Source: Bacteroidales bacterium (GTDB lineage Bacteria; Bacteroidota; Bacteroidia; Bacteroidales; UBA932). Taken from it: DNA of 64,000 nucleotides. This document shows, in pieces, positions 28,010 through 36,177 of the stretch; the stretch's first letter is position 1; every line of letters begins with the position of its first letter. The notes below the pieces were generated by a model, which was given only the letters and a program-made list of their open reading frames with translations, searched no databases and had not been told where the DNA came from. The stretch covers positions 186,001 through 250,000 of the forward strand of contig JALCMP010000001.1 of assembly GCA_022648545.1 (NCBI GenBank), written 5' to 3'. Made by a program: the position numbers and the translations under genes.

Positions 28010-28031
28010 AAAAAAGTAAAAATTATCCGGT

Positions 28032-28039
28032 CAAATTTA
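28032..28039 (-). promoter_or_regulatory. Probable -7 box of the PUL 1 sigma gene
   Basis: On the minus strand TAAATTTG matches TAnnTTTG, 23 bases upstream of the ATG at 28009. No -33 TTTG is seen at 19-20 bases. The same octamer stands before the PUL 3 sigma gene (56615-56622). Confidence 0.5.
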
Positions 28040-28069
28040 ATACTTTTTTAATAACTCTTCCGTGAGGAT

Positions 28070-28924
28070 TTATTTATACATGTTGGCCAAAAAAGTTTCG
28101 AGGTCCGGAGATGTAAATTCGAATCCCGATTTCTGGAGTTTCTCCGGAACGGCACATTGTCCGCCGGTTATGAACTGCGACGCTTCTCCTAATATCATTT
28201 TAAAGAATATTGCCGGAATATGTACGGTTAGGTGCACTCCGTAATGTTTGCCCGTAATTTTTGCAAAATTCTTCTGGCTTAGACGTTGCGGTGCTACGAA
28301 ATTAAAGGTCCCGCACAATTCCTTATTTATAATTATATGTTCCATGGCTCTTATGAGATCCCGGCGGTCTATCCACGGTAAAGACTGGCGTCCGTTTCCG
28401 ATAACTACGGACATCCCTGCTTTTGCAGGTTTTACCATTTGAGGAAAAGCCCCTCCGTAAGGATCCATAACTATTCCGAAACGGGTTATGGCACAGCGTA
28501 CGCCCCTCCTGGTTTTATTTGCCTCGGATTCCCATTTTACACAAAGCGAGGCAAGAAAGTTTTCTCCGGATGGAGACTGAAGGGCATCTCCGAAGCATTC
28601 GCCGGTCGAAGGGTAATAGCCGACCGCGGAAGCGGAGATCAGAAGCTTTTCTCCGGATGTGGCATTTATAGCCGTCACGATGCCGTTTGTTGTTTTTATA
28701 CGGCTTTCTTCAAGCACTTTTTTATAAGATCTGCTCCAGCGGCGGTTTATGGGAGCCCCTGCAAGATTGATTATTACCTCTGATTTGTCGATTATTTCCG
28801 TAAGCTCTTTCCCGTTAGTAAGCAAATCGCGCCCAAGGGGAAATATCTGATGTCCTCTTAAGCGCAAATATTCACAAAGCGCAGAACCTATGAAGCCCGT
28901 GGCTCCGCTTACGGCAATATTCAT
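28070..28924 (-). CDS. TIGR01777-family NAD(P)-dependent epimerase-like protein (SDR)
   Basis: 284 residues. The N-terminal Rossmann motif is GATGFIG, followed by INLAGAPINRRWSRSYKKVLEESRI, the family hallmark, and ISASAVGYYP with the Tyr of the SDR active site. The C-terminal FVAPQRLSQKNFAKITGK and a DUF1731-like end with PEKLQKSGFEFTSPDLETFL fit TIGR01777 (YfcH/SULA-like). The physiological substrate of the family is unknown. The start lies 4 bases after the anSME stop, so both are cotranscribed. Confidence 0.92.
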   Translation of the reverse strand: MNIAVSGATGFIGSALCEYLRLRGHQIFPLGRDLLTNGKELTEIIDKSEVIINLAGAPINRRWSRSYKKVLEESRIKTTNGIVTAINATSGEKLLISASAVGYYPSTGECFGDALQSPSGENFLASLCVKWESEANKTRRGVRCAITRFGIVMDPYGGAFPQMVKPAKAGMSVVIGNGRQSLPWIDRRDLIRAMEHIIINKELCGTFNFVAPQRLSQKNFAKITGKHYGVHLTVHIPAIFFKMILGEASQFITGGQCAVPEKLQKSGFEFTSPDLETFLANMYK

Positions 28925-28927
28925 ATA

Positions 28928-30133
28928 TTATTTGAATTCGTTGGTTGCATCATATACTCCCGCGCCGAATTTTGAGCTTCCGTTGCGGTTGTAGTCCTGT
29001 TTTTTCTTCCATTGTTCTGCAAAATCGTTAAGTATGGGATGTGCATGGCTAAAAAACATTTTGAAAGACTTGCAGAACCGCGGCCTTTTATTATCGTGCG
29101 GATCTTTTATACGGTCCTTGGTACATCCTCCGTAACATTTGGAGAGCCATGTGCATCTGCGGCATTCCATGGGAAGCTGGGCCTTCATGAGGCCGAAGCG
29201 GATCTGTGTCTTGGAATTAAGCATATCTATAAGACGGTCGCCATCCATTATGTTTCCAAGTCGCCATTCCGGCTCTACAAAAAAGTCGCAGCTGTAAACA
29301 TTTCCGTTATGTTCCACAACCACATATGGCCCGCATGTTTTCATAAGGGTACATTCTGGAGCGGTAAGCCCGACATAATTGTAAAATACCGATTCGAACT
29401 GACGTACCGAGGTCGTAGGAACTCCGCTTTGGAAATCCTTTATCCACAAATCGAATATTTTTATAAGGAACCGTCCGTAATCTTCGGCAGTTACGGAAAA
29501 ATCAGCAGCCCTTGAAGGGTCATTTTCATCGGTCTCAACAATAGGTATGAACTGCATGAAATTCAGTCCCAGATTCTTGTAGTAATTATAAAGTTCTTCC
29601 GGGTAATTTACCGAAAAGCTGGTGACACAACTCATGGCATTTACGGCAACTCCCTTGTCGATCAACATTTTCGCATGTTCTTCCACTATGGCATGGGTTC
29701 CGTGTCCTCCCTTGTCCAGACGATAATGGTTGTGTATGAATTCCGGACCGTCGAGTGATATTCCCACAAGCCAGTCGTATTCCTTAAGGAAATCTGCCCA
29801 TTCGGAAGTAAGCAGCGTTCCGTTGGTCTGCAGACCGTTGCCGACCATTTGTCCGTGCCCGTATTTTTGTTCAAGTTCCACGGCTCTCTTATAAAAGTCG
29901 AGGCCGATGAGCGTTGGTTCGCCGCCCTGCCATGCAAGGGAGATCGAATCCCCGGACTGTTCCATGGCCTGACGCACAAGTTCTTCCTGAACCTCCGCAT
30001 TCATCCTGTGGACTTTTGTCTGGTTAAACAAAGCGGACTTTTTTAAATAAAAACAATATTTGCAATTCAAATTGCAATCCGGTCCGGTAGCCTTTATCAA
30101 CAAAGACTCCAGCGGTTTCTTCTTTATCTCCAT
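28928..30133 (-). CDS. Anaerobic sulfatase-maturating enzyme (radical SAM, SPASM)
   Basis: 401 residues from ATG 30133; an in-frame TTG further upstream abuts the promoter box. The radical-SAM cluster motif is CNLNCKYC near residue 20, preceded by LLIKATGPD. LAWQGGEPTLIG and GISLDGPEFIHNHYR are typical of anSME. The SPASM part carries further cysteines for two auxiliary clusters (CTLMKTCGPYVVVEHNGNVYSCD, CRRCTWLSKCYGGC). The enzyme oxidises an active-site Cys or Ser of sulfatases to formylglycine, here without oxygen. No sulfatase lies in the window, so its clients are elsewhere. Confidence 0.94.
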   Translation of the reverse strand: MEIKKKPLESLLIKATGPDCNLNCKYCFYLKKSALFNQTKVHRMNAEVQEELVRQAMEQSGDSISLAWQGGEPTLIGLDFYKRAVELEQKYGHGQMVGNGLQTNGTLLTSEWADFLKEYDWLVGISLDGPEFIHNHYRLDKGGHGTHAIVEEHAKMLIDKGVAVNAMSCVTSFSVNYPEELYNYYKNLGLNFMQFIPIVETDENDPSRAADFSVTAEDYGRFLIKIFDLWIKDFQSGVPTTSVRQFESVFYNYVGLTAPECTLMKTCGPYVVVEHNGNVYSCDFFVEPEWRLGNIMDGDRLIDMLNSKTQIRFGLMKAQLPMECRRCTWLSKCYGGCTKDRIKDPHDNKRPRFCKSFKMFFSHAHPILNDFAEQWKKKQDYNRNGSSKFGAGVYDATNEFK

Positions 30134-30152
30134 ATCAAAAACTGTTGTCAAA

Positions 30153-30160
30153 CAAATATA
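30153..30160 (-). promoter_or_regulatory. -7 promoter box of the anSME operon
   Basis: On the minus strand TATATTTG matches TAnnTTTG, with an ATTT four-mer 19 bases upstream as a weak -33. Transcription would start near 30146, favouring the ATG at 30133 as the start codon. Confidence 0.55.
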
Positions 30161-30253
30161 AGAATAAAAAGAGATAAGAAAATAATCCCATATAATGCAG
30201 AATTATCTCATAGCAAACCGGACAGTTATAAAAAATGTATATATTTATATATC

Positions 30254-30500
30254 ATGCACAAAATAAATTCTACTTTGGTATTTAAATCCTTACTGGTTGC
30301 CGTTCTTGTATTTTTGATATGCGGTCCCGCTTCTCCACGGAATATTAATGAAAGACGAAAAAACATAAAAGCCGGAAATAAAGAGCCTGACATCCGAATA
30401 TAATACCTGGCTTTACAATATTCCGGAACATGACAGGCGATCGGTTCGCCCGTCGGGTTATAACCTGAAAACAGTCTGCACAAGTCCAAGGTATGATTAT
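30254..30500 (+). pseudogene. Remnant signal-peptide and N-terminal region of the TlpA-like gene, out of frame
   Basis: From ATG 30254 the frame encodes a clear signal peptide (MHKINSTLVFKSLLVAVLVF, then LICGPAS) but stops at TAA 30365-30367 after 37 codons. The same frame continues open for 21 codons (including SEYNTWLYNI) to TGA 30431. The downstream TlpA-like ORF is in another frame, open from 30390. At least one in-frame stop and one frameshift separate export signal and catalytic domain, unless these are sequencing errors. Confidence 0.5.
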
Positions 30501-31529
30501 ATGTGGTATGTCCTACACAACAAAGGCGGTAATCCAGAACTGAAAAAAAAATTCATATCTATTTGCCCCGATCTGGATTCATTAAGAGCCGTTTTAAAAA
30601 AATATTATTTCGATTATTATAAGGTTCTGGATTCTCTGGAAAATTGCGGACGGATATCCGCCGTATATGCCGATTATTTTAAAGGAAAGCATCTGCCCGC
30701 TAAAATGAGGAACGACACAAGCAATATAACTGTTGATTTCAATCGTTTGCCGCCCTCAAAAGAGCTGAATCCCGTTCTGTCGTCCGACTCCCTCATGCAC
30801 TACGTTTTTGCACAGGAATTGGCCGGAGCTTCTGCAAATATTATTGCCCCGGTTTTTTTTAACGTATATAAAATTTCATCCCGCGGCTTCAAAAAAATAA
30901 TATCGGATACTACCATATCAAAATATGCAAGAGCAACGATCTTAAAAACAGCAATGCACAGACTGATCACCGGAGACGGAGGATGGAACGGTTTTAATTA
31001 TCCTGCGGAAATCATTAACAAATGCAATAATATCTATATAAAATTCACAGGAGACAGCAGTTTTGTTAATAAATACAAAAGTCTGGGATCCGTGAAAGAT
31101 TTTAAAAGCAAGGACCTTATAGTAGAGGACATTAATGGAACACGTTTTAGATTCCCGGATATTTTAACTCATAATAAGGGCAAATTCATATACGTGGATT
31201 TTTGGGCATCATGGTGCGCTCCGTGCGTAGGCGGAATGGAAGCCGCTTATAAATTACGCAAGGAATTAAGAAACAAAAACATAGTATTCATTTATTTAAA
31301 TATTTGGGACACAAGGGAAAACTGGAAGGATGCCGTAAAAAAATATGGCATAAGCAGGGAAAACGGCAGGAATTATTTAATTATCAACGGAGATTCGAGC
31401 ATTTTTATAAGGGGGCTTAATTTGACAAGCATTCCCCGCATGATTCTTTACGATAAAACAGGTAAATTAATAAATGCCGATGCACCGCACCCGGGCGACC
31501 CTATGTTGAAAAAGATTCTTAAGCAATAA
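30501..31529 (+). CDS. TlpA-like thioredoxin-fold protein, apparently separated from its signal peptide
   Basis: 342 residues. The C-terminal 150 residues are a TlpA/AhpC-TSA thioredoxin fold with FIYVDFWASWCAPCVGGMEA (CAPC redox pair), YLNIWDTRENWKDAVKKYGI and the cis-Pro loop SIPRMILYDKTGKLI. The N-terminal 190 residues are a helical region of the type found in Bacteroidota periplasmic TlpA-like proteins. These proteins are normally exported, but this ORF lacks a signal peptide, and a signal-like peptide lies upstream in another frame. It may therefore be a recent pseudogene or contain indel errors. It converges on hemH. Confidence 0.7.
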   Translation: MWYVLHNKGGNPELKKKFISICPDLDSLRAVLKKYYFDYYKVLDSLENCGRISAVYADYFKGKHLPAKMRNDTSNITVDFNRLPPSKELNPVLSSDSLMHYVFAQELAGASANIIAPVFFNVYKISSRGFKKIISDTTISKYARATILKTAMHRLITGDGGWNGFNYPAEIINKCNNIYIKFTGDSSFVNKYKSLGSVKDFKSKDLIVEDINGTRFRFPDILTHNKGKFIYVDFWASWCAPCVGGMEAAYKLRKELRNKNIVFIYLNIWDTRENWKDAVKKYGISRENGRNYLIINGDSSIFIRGLNLTSIPRMILYDKTGKLINADAPHPGDPMLKKILKQ

Positions 31530-31550
31530 GGATCTCTCCCTTGTGACTTT

Positions 31551-32741
31551 TCATAGCTCTTTCCTTCTCTCTCCTAATACTCCTCCTGAAATAACCATAT
31601 TTTCAAGGGTCCGTATCCATTGATCGGAATCGTTCAGGCTTTCTACGAGCTGGAGTTTTTCACCTCCGGCGAAGATAAATTTTCGGGAATAATCCATCCC
31701 TATTTCTACCGTGGTTTCCAGACAGTCGGCTACAAATGAAGGTGAAACGACAAGAACTTTTTTTACACCCCGACGGGCCATTTGTATTAGTTGCTCGTCC
31801 GTATACGGCGAAAGCCAGTCTTTCCCGAACCTCGACTGGAACGCCACGGAATATTTTTCCGGAGCGAGTCCGAGTTCGGCAACTATCCGGCGGGTCGTAT
31901 CATAGCAGGCGGCCTTATAACAGTATTTACCGTAAGCCGGCATGGATTTGTCGCACGTGCATGTTCCCGCGTCTTTTGAGGGATGTATCTTATTTATATG
32001 GCGTAACGGCAGACCGTGATATGAAAACAGAACATGATCCCATTTTTGCGGTTCGTATTCTCTAATGCGCGCAGCAAAAGCCTTTATGAAAAGCGGATCG
32101 TCATAGAAATATTTTATACATTTAACTTCTGGAATGACAGCGTATTGTGAAATTTTTTCGTAGACTTTTGCCATAACGCTTCCTGTGGTCGACGATGCAT
32201 ACTGCGGAAAAAGCGGAACGATTATGATCTTTTCTACGGGACCGCCTTCTAACTGATCTTCTTCCAGCCGCACCGTTTCCGATTGCACCGTTTCCATCCG
32301 TACCTTATCTGTCCATTCTGTTTCACCCTGTTCTCTTTCGCCGGAAATCTTTTCTCCGGAAGCCCTTTTGCAAAGATCTTCAATTATTTTTTCCAAAGAC
32401 GGCTTGCCATAACGCATGGCCGCAATAACTTCATATTTACCGGGTGTCCTTTCGTTAAGTTTTTTCTGCAGTTTATCCCTAACTTTCAAAAGATTAACGA
32501 GCAAAGGCGAACCCTGTGGAGTCCAGAGCCGTTCGTATGCCTTCCGGGACTTGGGAGCCCTGAACGGAACAATGATGCCGTTCACAAGCAGCTTCCGGAA
32601 AAGCCATGGAAGATCCATAACCCTTTTATCATTAAGGAATTCCGACAGATAATGTCTTACGGCACGGACCGTCGGAGCATCCGGCGTCCCCAAATTGACC
32701 AGCACCACGGCAATGCGTGAAAACGAACGATTATCAAACAT
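31551..32741 (-). CDS. hemH: Ferrochelatase with an atypical charged insertion
   Basis: 396 residues from ATG 32741 (a TTG at 32756 is less likely). Ferrochelatase inserts ferrous iron into protoporphyrin IX, the last step of haem synthesis. Family motifs are VVLVNLGTPDAPTVRAVRHYL, RLWTPQGSPL, AAMRYGKPSLE, IIIVPLFPQYASSTTGS, SYHGLP (catalytic His), CYDTTR, FQSRFGKDWLSPYTD and SPSFVADCLETTVEI. Between AMRYGKPSLEKIIEDL and KIIIVPLFPQ, where ferrochelatases have a short turn, about 44 extra residues rich in Glu, Thr and Val are inserted (32235-32366), with an 11-bp direct repeat. The rest appears intact. Confidence 0.96.
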   Translation of the reverse strand: MFDNRSFSRIAVVLVNLGTPDAPTVRAVRHYLSEFLNDKRVMDLPWLFRKLLVNGIIVPFRAPKSRKAYERLWTPQGSPLLVNLLKVRDKLQKKLNERTPGKYEVIAAMRYGKPSLEKIIEDLCKRASGEKISGEREQGETEWTDKVRMETVQSETVRLEEDQLEGGPVEKIIIVPLFPQYASSTTGSVMAKVYEKISQYAVIPEVKCIKYFYDDPLFIKAFAARIREYEPQKWDHVLFSYHGLPLRHINKIHPSKDAGTCTCDKSMPAYGKYCYKAACYDTTRRIVAELGLAPEKYSVAFQSRFGKDWLSPYTDEQLIQMARRGVKKVLVVSPSFVADCLETTVEIGMDYSRKFIFAGGEKLQLVESLNDSDQWIRTLENMVISGGVLGERRKEL

Positions 32742-32768
32742 GATATAAAAATACAAAAAAAGGGACGA

Positions 32769-32875
32769 GCTAACCCGAGTTAATTAAAAAAATGCGCCAA
32801 GGCATTTTTTAAACCGCTGATAATCAGCGGTTGTATTTTTTGAGTGGCGCAAAAAAGTGATTAACTCGGGTTAGC
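32769..32875. repeat. Nested inverted repeat, two copies of the TGGCGC-TTAACTCG unit around a hairpin
   Basis: Three nested pairs are visible: outer arms GCTAACCCGAGTTAAT (32769-32784) and its exact complement (32860-32875), middle arms TGCGCCA (32793-32799) and TGGCGCA (32845-32851), and an inner 9-bp hairpin AACCGCTGA/TCAGCGGTT (32812-32832). Each half resembles the element at 1011-1058. The right arm contains the stop codon of the symporter gene, as the other copy contains that of the CAT-like gene. Confidence 0.8.
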
Positions 32876-33860
32876 CGCGCCGCGGCTGCGCCATCCCTGC
32901 ACCCTTCCCGCGCCGCCTCTTCTTCCCGAACAGCGTGGATCCTATTACAGCCGAAAGTGTCTGCTGGAAAAGGATTCCTACTATAACCGGAATAGAAGAA
33001 CGCGGAGAAAAATATGTTATCGAAAGGACGAGCGCGGCACTTATGTTTCGCATCCCCGACGTAAAGGACATCGACACCCTGGTCCCCCAGTCACCCTTAA
33101 GCAGTCCCGAAACAAAGAAACCAGCCAGAAAACCGAACGTACTCAACAATATGGCCAACAGTCCGGCATAAACATAAGCAACATCGAACGAGACCCCGGA
33201 AACACGTATGGCCGCCGCGTTCATCATGACCACAAGGAAAAGTGCGATTTTAGAAAAAGGCTTGAAAACCGGATTAATGATATCCGGAATCTTTCCTCGG
33301 CTGAATTCATTAACACAGATCCCCATAATTGAAGGAAGAACAACCATCCATACCAGCGACATAAACATATGCATGGTACTAATTTCAACGGTATTCCCCA
33401 AAAACAGAAGAATCAGAAACGGGGTTGTAAGAGGAGCTATAACGCAACCTATAAGAATCAAGGTAATTGTAAGAGAAATATTGCCCCTGTAAATATCAGT
33501 CCAGATGGAAGAAGTAACTGCCACCGGGGTGGAATATAGAAGGACGAGGCCTATAACTATCTGCGGATCATTACTAAATATCAAAGAAGAAAGCAACCAG
33601 GCAACAAACGGCTGCAGCAATACGAAAATCACAAAAAAAGCTATTATGAACTTCGGCTTCTTAAAAGTAGAAATAAAATCATCGGCCCTCATGTTCAAGG
33701 TACTCGTAAAAGTAATAAAAGCGAACAAAGGGACAACCAGAAACTCGAACGGCGCAATACTTTTTCCGGCCAGATAACCAAGCAAAAGTCCGCTCAAAGT
33801 CACAAGAGGCATAGCCTTTTCCAGTACCTTATTAAATTTCAAAAGCAAATTTCCAAACAT
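32871..33860 (-). CDS. Bile acid:sodium symporter (BASS) family transporter
   Basis: 329 residues from ATG 33860 (a GTG two codons upstream is an alternative). About nine hydrophobic segments span the protein. BASS features include PLFAFITFTSTLNMRADDF near residue 50, LVLLYSTPVAVTSSIWTDIYRGN near 110, and GMRNISAALVLSITYF near 275. Members import bile acids, pantothenate or small organic anions with sodium; the substrate is not evident here. The C-terminus is unusually basic (KKRRRGKGAGMAQPRRG) and its last codons are formed by the nested repeat, so the tail may be shaped by that insertion. Confidence 0.88.
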   Translation of the reverse strand: MFGNLLLKFNKVLEKAMPLVTLSGLLLGYLAGKSIAPFEFLVVPLFAFITFTSTLNMRADDFISTFKKPKFIIAFFVIFVLLQPFVAWLLSSLIFSNDPQIVIGLVLLYSTPVAVTSSIWTDIYRGNISLTITLILIGCVIAPLTTPFLILLFLGNTVEISTMHMFMSLVWMVVLPSIMGICVNEFSRGKIPDIINPVFKPFSKIALFLVVMMNAAAIRVSGVSFDVAYVYAGLLAILLSTFGFLAGFFVSGLLKGDWGTRVSMSFTSGMRNISAALVLSITYFSPRSSIPVIVGILFQQTLSAVIGSTLFGKKRRRGKGAGMAQPRRG

Positions 33861-33944
33861 TCCCACGGATTCTATATTTTCGCTACAACTATATTTAACT
33901 ACAACTATATTCAGGGCGCAAAATTAAGAATAATATATAAAAAA

Positions 33945-33972
33945 CACGGACACCAAATTAATGATGCCCGTG
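33945..33972 (-). terminator. Terminator after PUL 2
   Basis: CACGGACA (33945-33952) pairs with TGCCCGTG (33965-33972) with one mismatch. On the minus strand the hairpin is followed by a T-rich run (TTTTTTATATAT), 18 bases after the GH27 stop. Confidence 0.6.
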
Positions 33973-33989
33973 AAGAATGACTTTAGAAC

Positions 33990-36170
33990 CTACTTTAACT
34001 TTAAAAACCGCAAAAGGACAACTCCGTGGGGAGGAATATTAAAAGAAACTCTGTTCCTGAATTCTCCTAAATTTTCCGCCCTCCACAAATCACGCATTTC
34101 ATAAGAGCCCTCCAGTTTCAGCATATTTCTTTTAAAAACCGCTTTTTTCAAAGGACGGGAAGAAAGATTGAATAAACCTACGGCAAAACCGCCATCGGAC
34201 AAAGGCTTTGCTATTACCTGCAAATCATCATTTTTATAAATCCTTCCGGCCTGTTTCCCAAGAGTATCCTGATCAATTGCTATAACATCGGAATTACAAA
34301 GCAGGTTCCTGGTAAAATCATCCATTTGTCTAAGATCACATCCTATAAGCAACGGGGAAGATAAAAGACACCAGAGACTTATGTGGGTATATTGTTCGTC
34401 CGGTGTCAATCTCGACGGCCTTAAATTTCCCCAGCCCAATTTTCCTACGACCAGCATATCCGGATCGTTCCATCTTCCCGGTCCGGCATACGGATATTTA
34501 TCAAGCTGCGAAAACCCTATTTCCGACATACTCTTCCATGTATCATTAATATCGCCCGTAGTTCTCCACAGATTGCCTTTAACGTCATTCCCCCATTTCC
34601 ATACATCGCCCATACCATACTGGCAAAGACTGTAAACAATATCCCGCGGCTGAAATTGCAATATATCTCCCATAAGTTCATAAGGTTCCTTCATTTCGCT
34701 TTGGGTAGGATGAGGCTTTACATCCGAATAACCGCACCAATCATATTTAATATAATCAAAACCCCATCGCGCCCAGGTTGCAGCATCCTGTGCTTCATGC
34801 AAAAAGCTGCCCAGGAACCCTCCGCAGGTAGTCGGCCCCGGACTGGAATACAATCCCATCTTAAGCCCCTTCCCATGCACATAACCTGTAAGCTCCTTCA
34901 TATCGGGAAATTTATCATTAGCAACAATATTTCCGTTCCCGTCACGCTCGGGAGCTTCCCAGCCATCATCGATGTTTATATACGACCAGCCATAATCTGC
35001 AAGTCCGCTTTCTATGAAAGCATCTGCGGCCGCCCTCACCTTGCCGTCATCCACCGTAAGCCCCCAGCAATTCCAGCTGTTCCATCCCATAGGAGGGGTA
35101 AGGGCAAGCTTGTTCCCTACACAAAAGGTAATATTTCCGATATCACTGCCGTAACCGTTAAATGCCGCTATTGATACTTTATATCTGCCGGCCCGGGCGA
35201 TCTTACCTGAAATAACCCCCTTTTCCGCATCAAACGACAGCCCCTGAGGTAACCCGTCGACAGACAGTGTTAAAGGCCTTTCGCCGGTCACCGGAATCCT
35301 GTATACTACAGGAGAACCGGGACGGACTCCGTAAATTCCCGGTCCGTTTATGCGGGGCTCTGCAGGAGCCGGAGACGTAAGAATATAAGGGATCTCGTAC
35401 CTGCTTTCAATAAATTTCCCGGATGATTCATCCGTGAATCTATATATTATCCCAAAGGAAGTTTTTTCAACTATCTCACCGTTAAACGTATAAGCAAAAG
35501 GATCCGGGCTTAATTCGACACACATATCCTTTTCCAGAGCAACCTTTCCAGTCTCGTTATTTACCAATTTGATATTCAGTTTCCCTGAAACGGACATATT
35601 CTTAATGGTTCTCAAAAATATACGTTGGGAAATCTTTCCCCCGTCGACCGAACATAGACCTTCGTCTAAATCAACAAATTCTATTTTATCGGCCTTTCTT
35701 ATTACAGGTTGTTTATCATACATCCCTCCAGGCCCCGAAAGATCCATAACCTTTACGGTAATTACATTTTCGGCATCCCATTTTAGAAACGGAGAAGAAC
35801 ACGGTACATAATACACCCTGTCCTTACTCCATCCGGAAGTCGAACCTATAAGGCGGTCGTTGAGAAAAATTGAATCATTGTCGTCTATCTTGCCCATACA
35901 AAAAGCGAGCATCTCGCTATCACCGCTTTTCAGGCATGAAGGAATTACAACCTTAGCTCTATAATATGCATTGCCGTCGTAACCGGAATATCCTTCGGAC
36001 TCCCAATTCGAAGAAACTTTTATAGTATTCCATACGGAATCATTTTCGGTACGGAATTTCCAATTCCCTATTTCAACGGAAAATGTCTTGTCTTTTCTAT
36101 TTCTAACAAGTAAAAATAATATCCCGGCTAAAACAATTAGGATCAGAATGATAATATAATTTTTTTTCAT
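33990..36170 (-). CDS. GH27 alpha-galactosidase-type enzyme with N-terminal accessory domains
   Basis: 726 residues from ATG 36170, seven bases after the previous stop (36188 is a possible alternative). A membrane-anchor-like signal (IIILILIVLAGILFLLV) is followed by a galactose-binding-like beta-sandwich (residues 25-160, SNWESEGYSGYDGNAYYRAKV), a putative Ig module (about 280-350, LPQGLSFDAEKGVISGKI), then the GH27 barrel: PPMGWNSWNCWG, YINIDDGWE, nucleophile Asp477 in YIKYDWCGY, acid/base Asp571 in WNDPDMLVVG, and SSPLLIGCDLR. GH27 releases alpha-galactose, alpha-GalNAc or beta-L-arabinopyranose. It is the only enzyme of PUL 2. Confidence 0.92.
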   Translation of the reverse strand: MKKNYIIILILIVLAGILFLLVRNRKDKTFSVEIGNWKFRTENDSVWNTIKVSSNWESEGYSGYDGNAYYRAKVVIPSCLKSGDSEMLAFCMGKIDDNDSIFLNDRLIGSTSGWSKDRVYYVPCSSPFLKWDAENVITVKVMDLSGPGGMYDKQPVIRKADKIEFVDLDEGLCSVDGGKISQRIFLRTIKNMSVSGKLNIKLVNNETGKVALEKDMCVELSPDPFAYTFNGEIVEKTSFGIIYRFTDESSGKFIESRYEIPYILTSPAPAEPRINGPGIYGVRPGSPVVYRIPVTGERPLTLSVDGLPQGLSFDAEKGVISGKIARAGRYKVSIAAFNGYGSDIGNITFCVGNKLALTPPMGWNSWNCWGLTVDDGKVRAAADAFIESGLADYGWSYINIDDGWEAPERDGNGNIVANDKFPDMKELTGYVHGKGLKMGLYSSPGPTTCGGFLGSFLHEAQDAATWARWGFDYIKYDWCGYSDVKPHPTQSEMKEPYELMGDILQFQPRDIVYSLCQYGMGDVWKWGNDVKGNLWRTTGDINDTWKSMSEIGFSQLDKYPYAGPGRWNDPDMLVVGKLGWGNLRPSRLTPDEQYTHISLWCLLSSPLLIGCDLRQMDDFTRNLLCNSDVIAIDQDTLGKQAGRIYKNDDLQVIAKPLSDGGFAVGLFNLSSRPLKKAVFKRNMLKLEGSYEMRDLWRAENLGEFRNRVSFNIPPHGVVLLRFLKLK

Positions 36171-36177
36171 AGGTGTC

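Noticed and set aside
30226-30489. Minus-strand 87-residue frame over the damaged TlpA N-terminus
   Set aside because: It has no family signal and runs antisense to a clear plus-strand signal peptide; its length is easily explained by chance.
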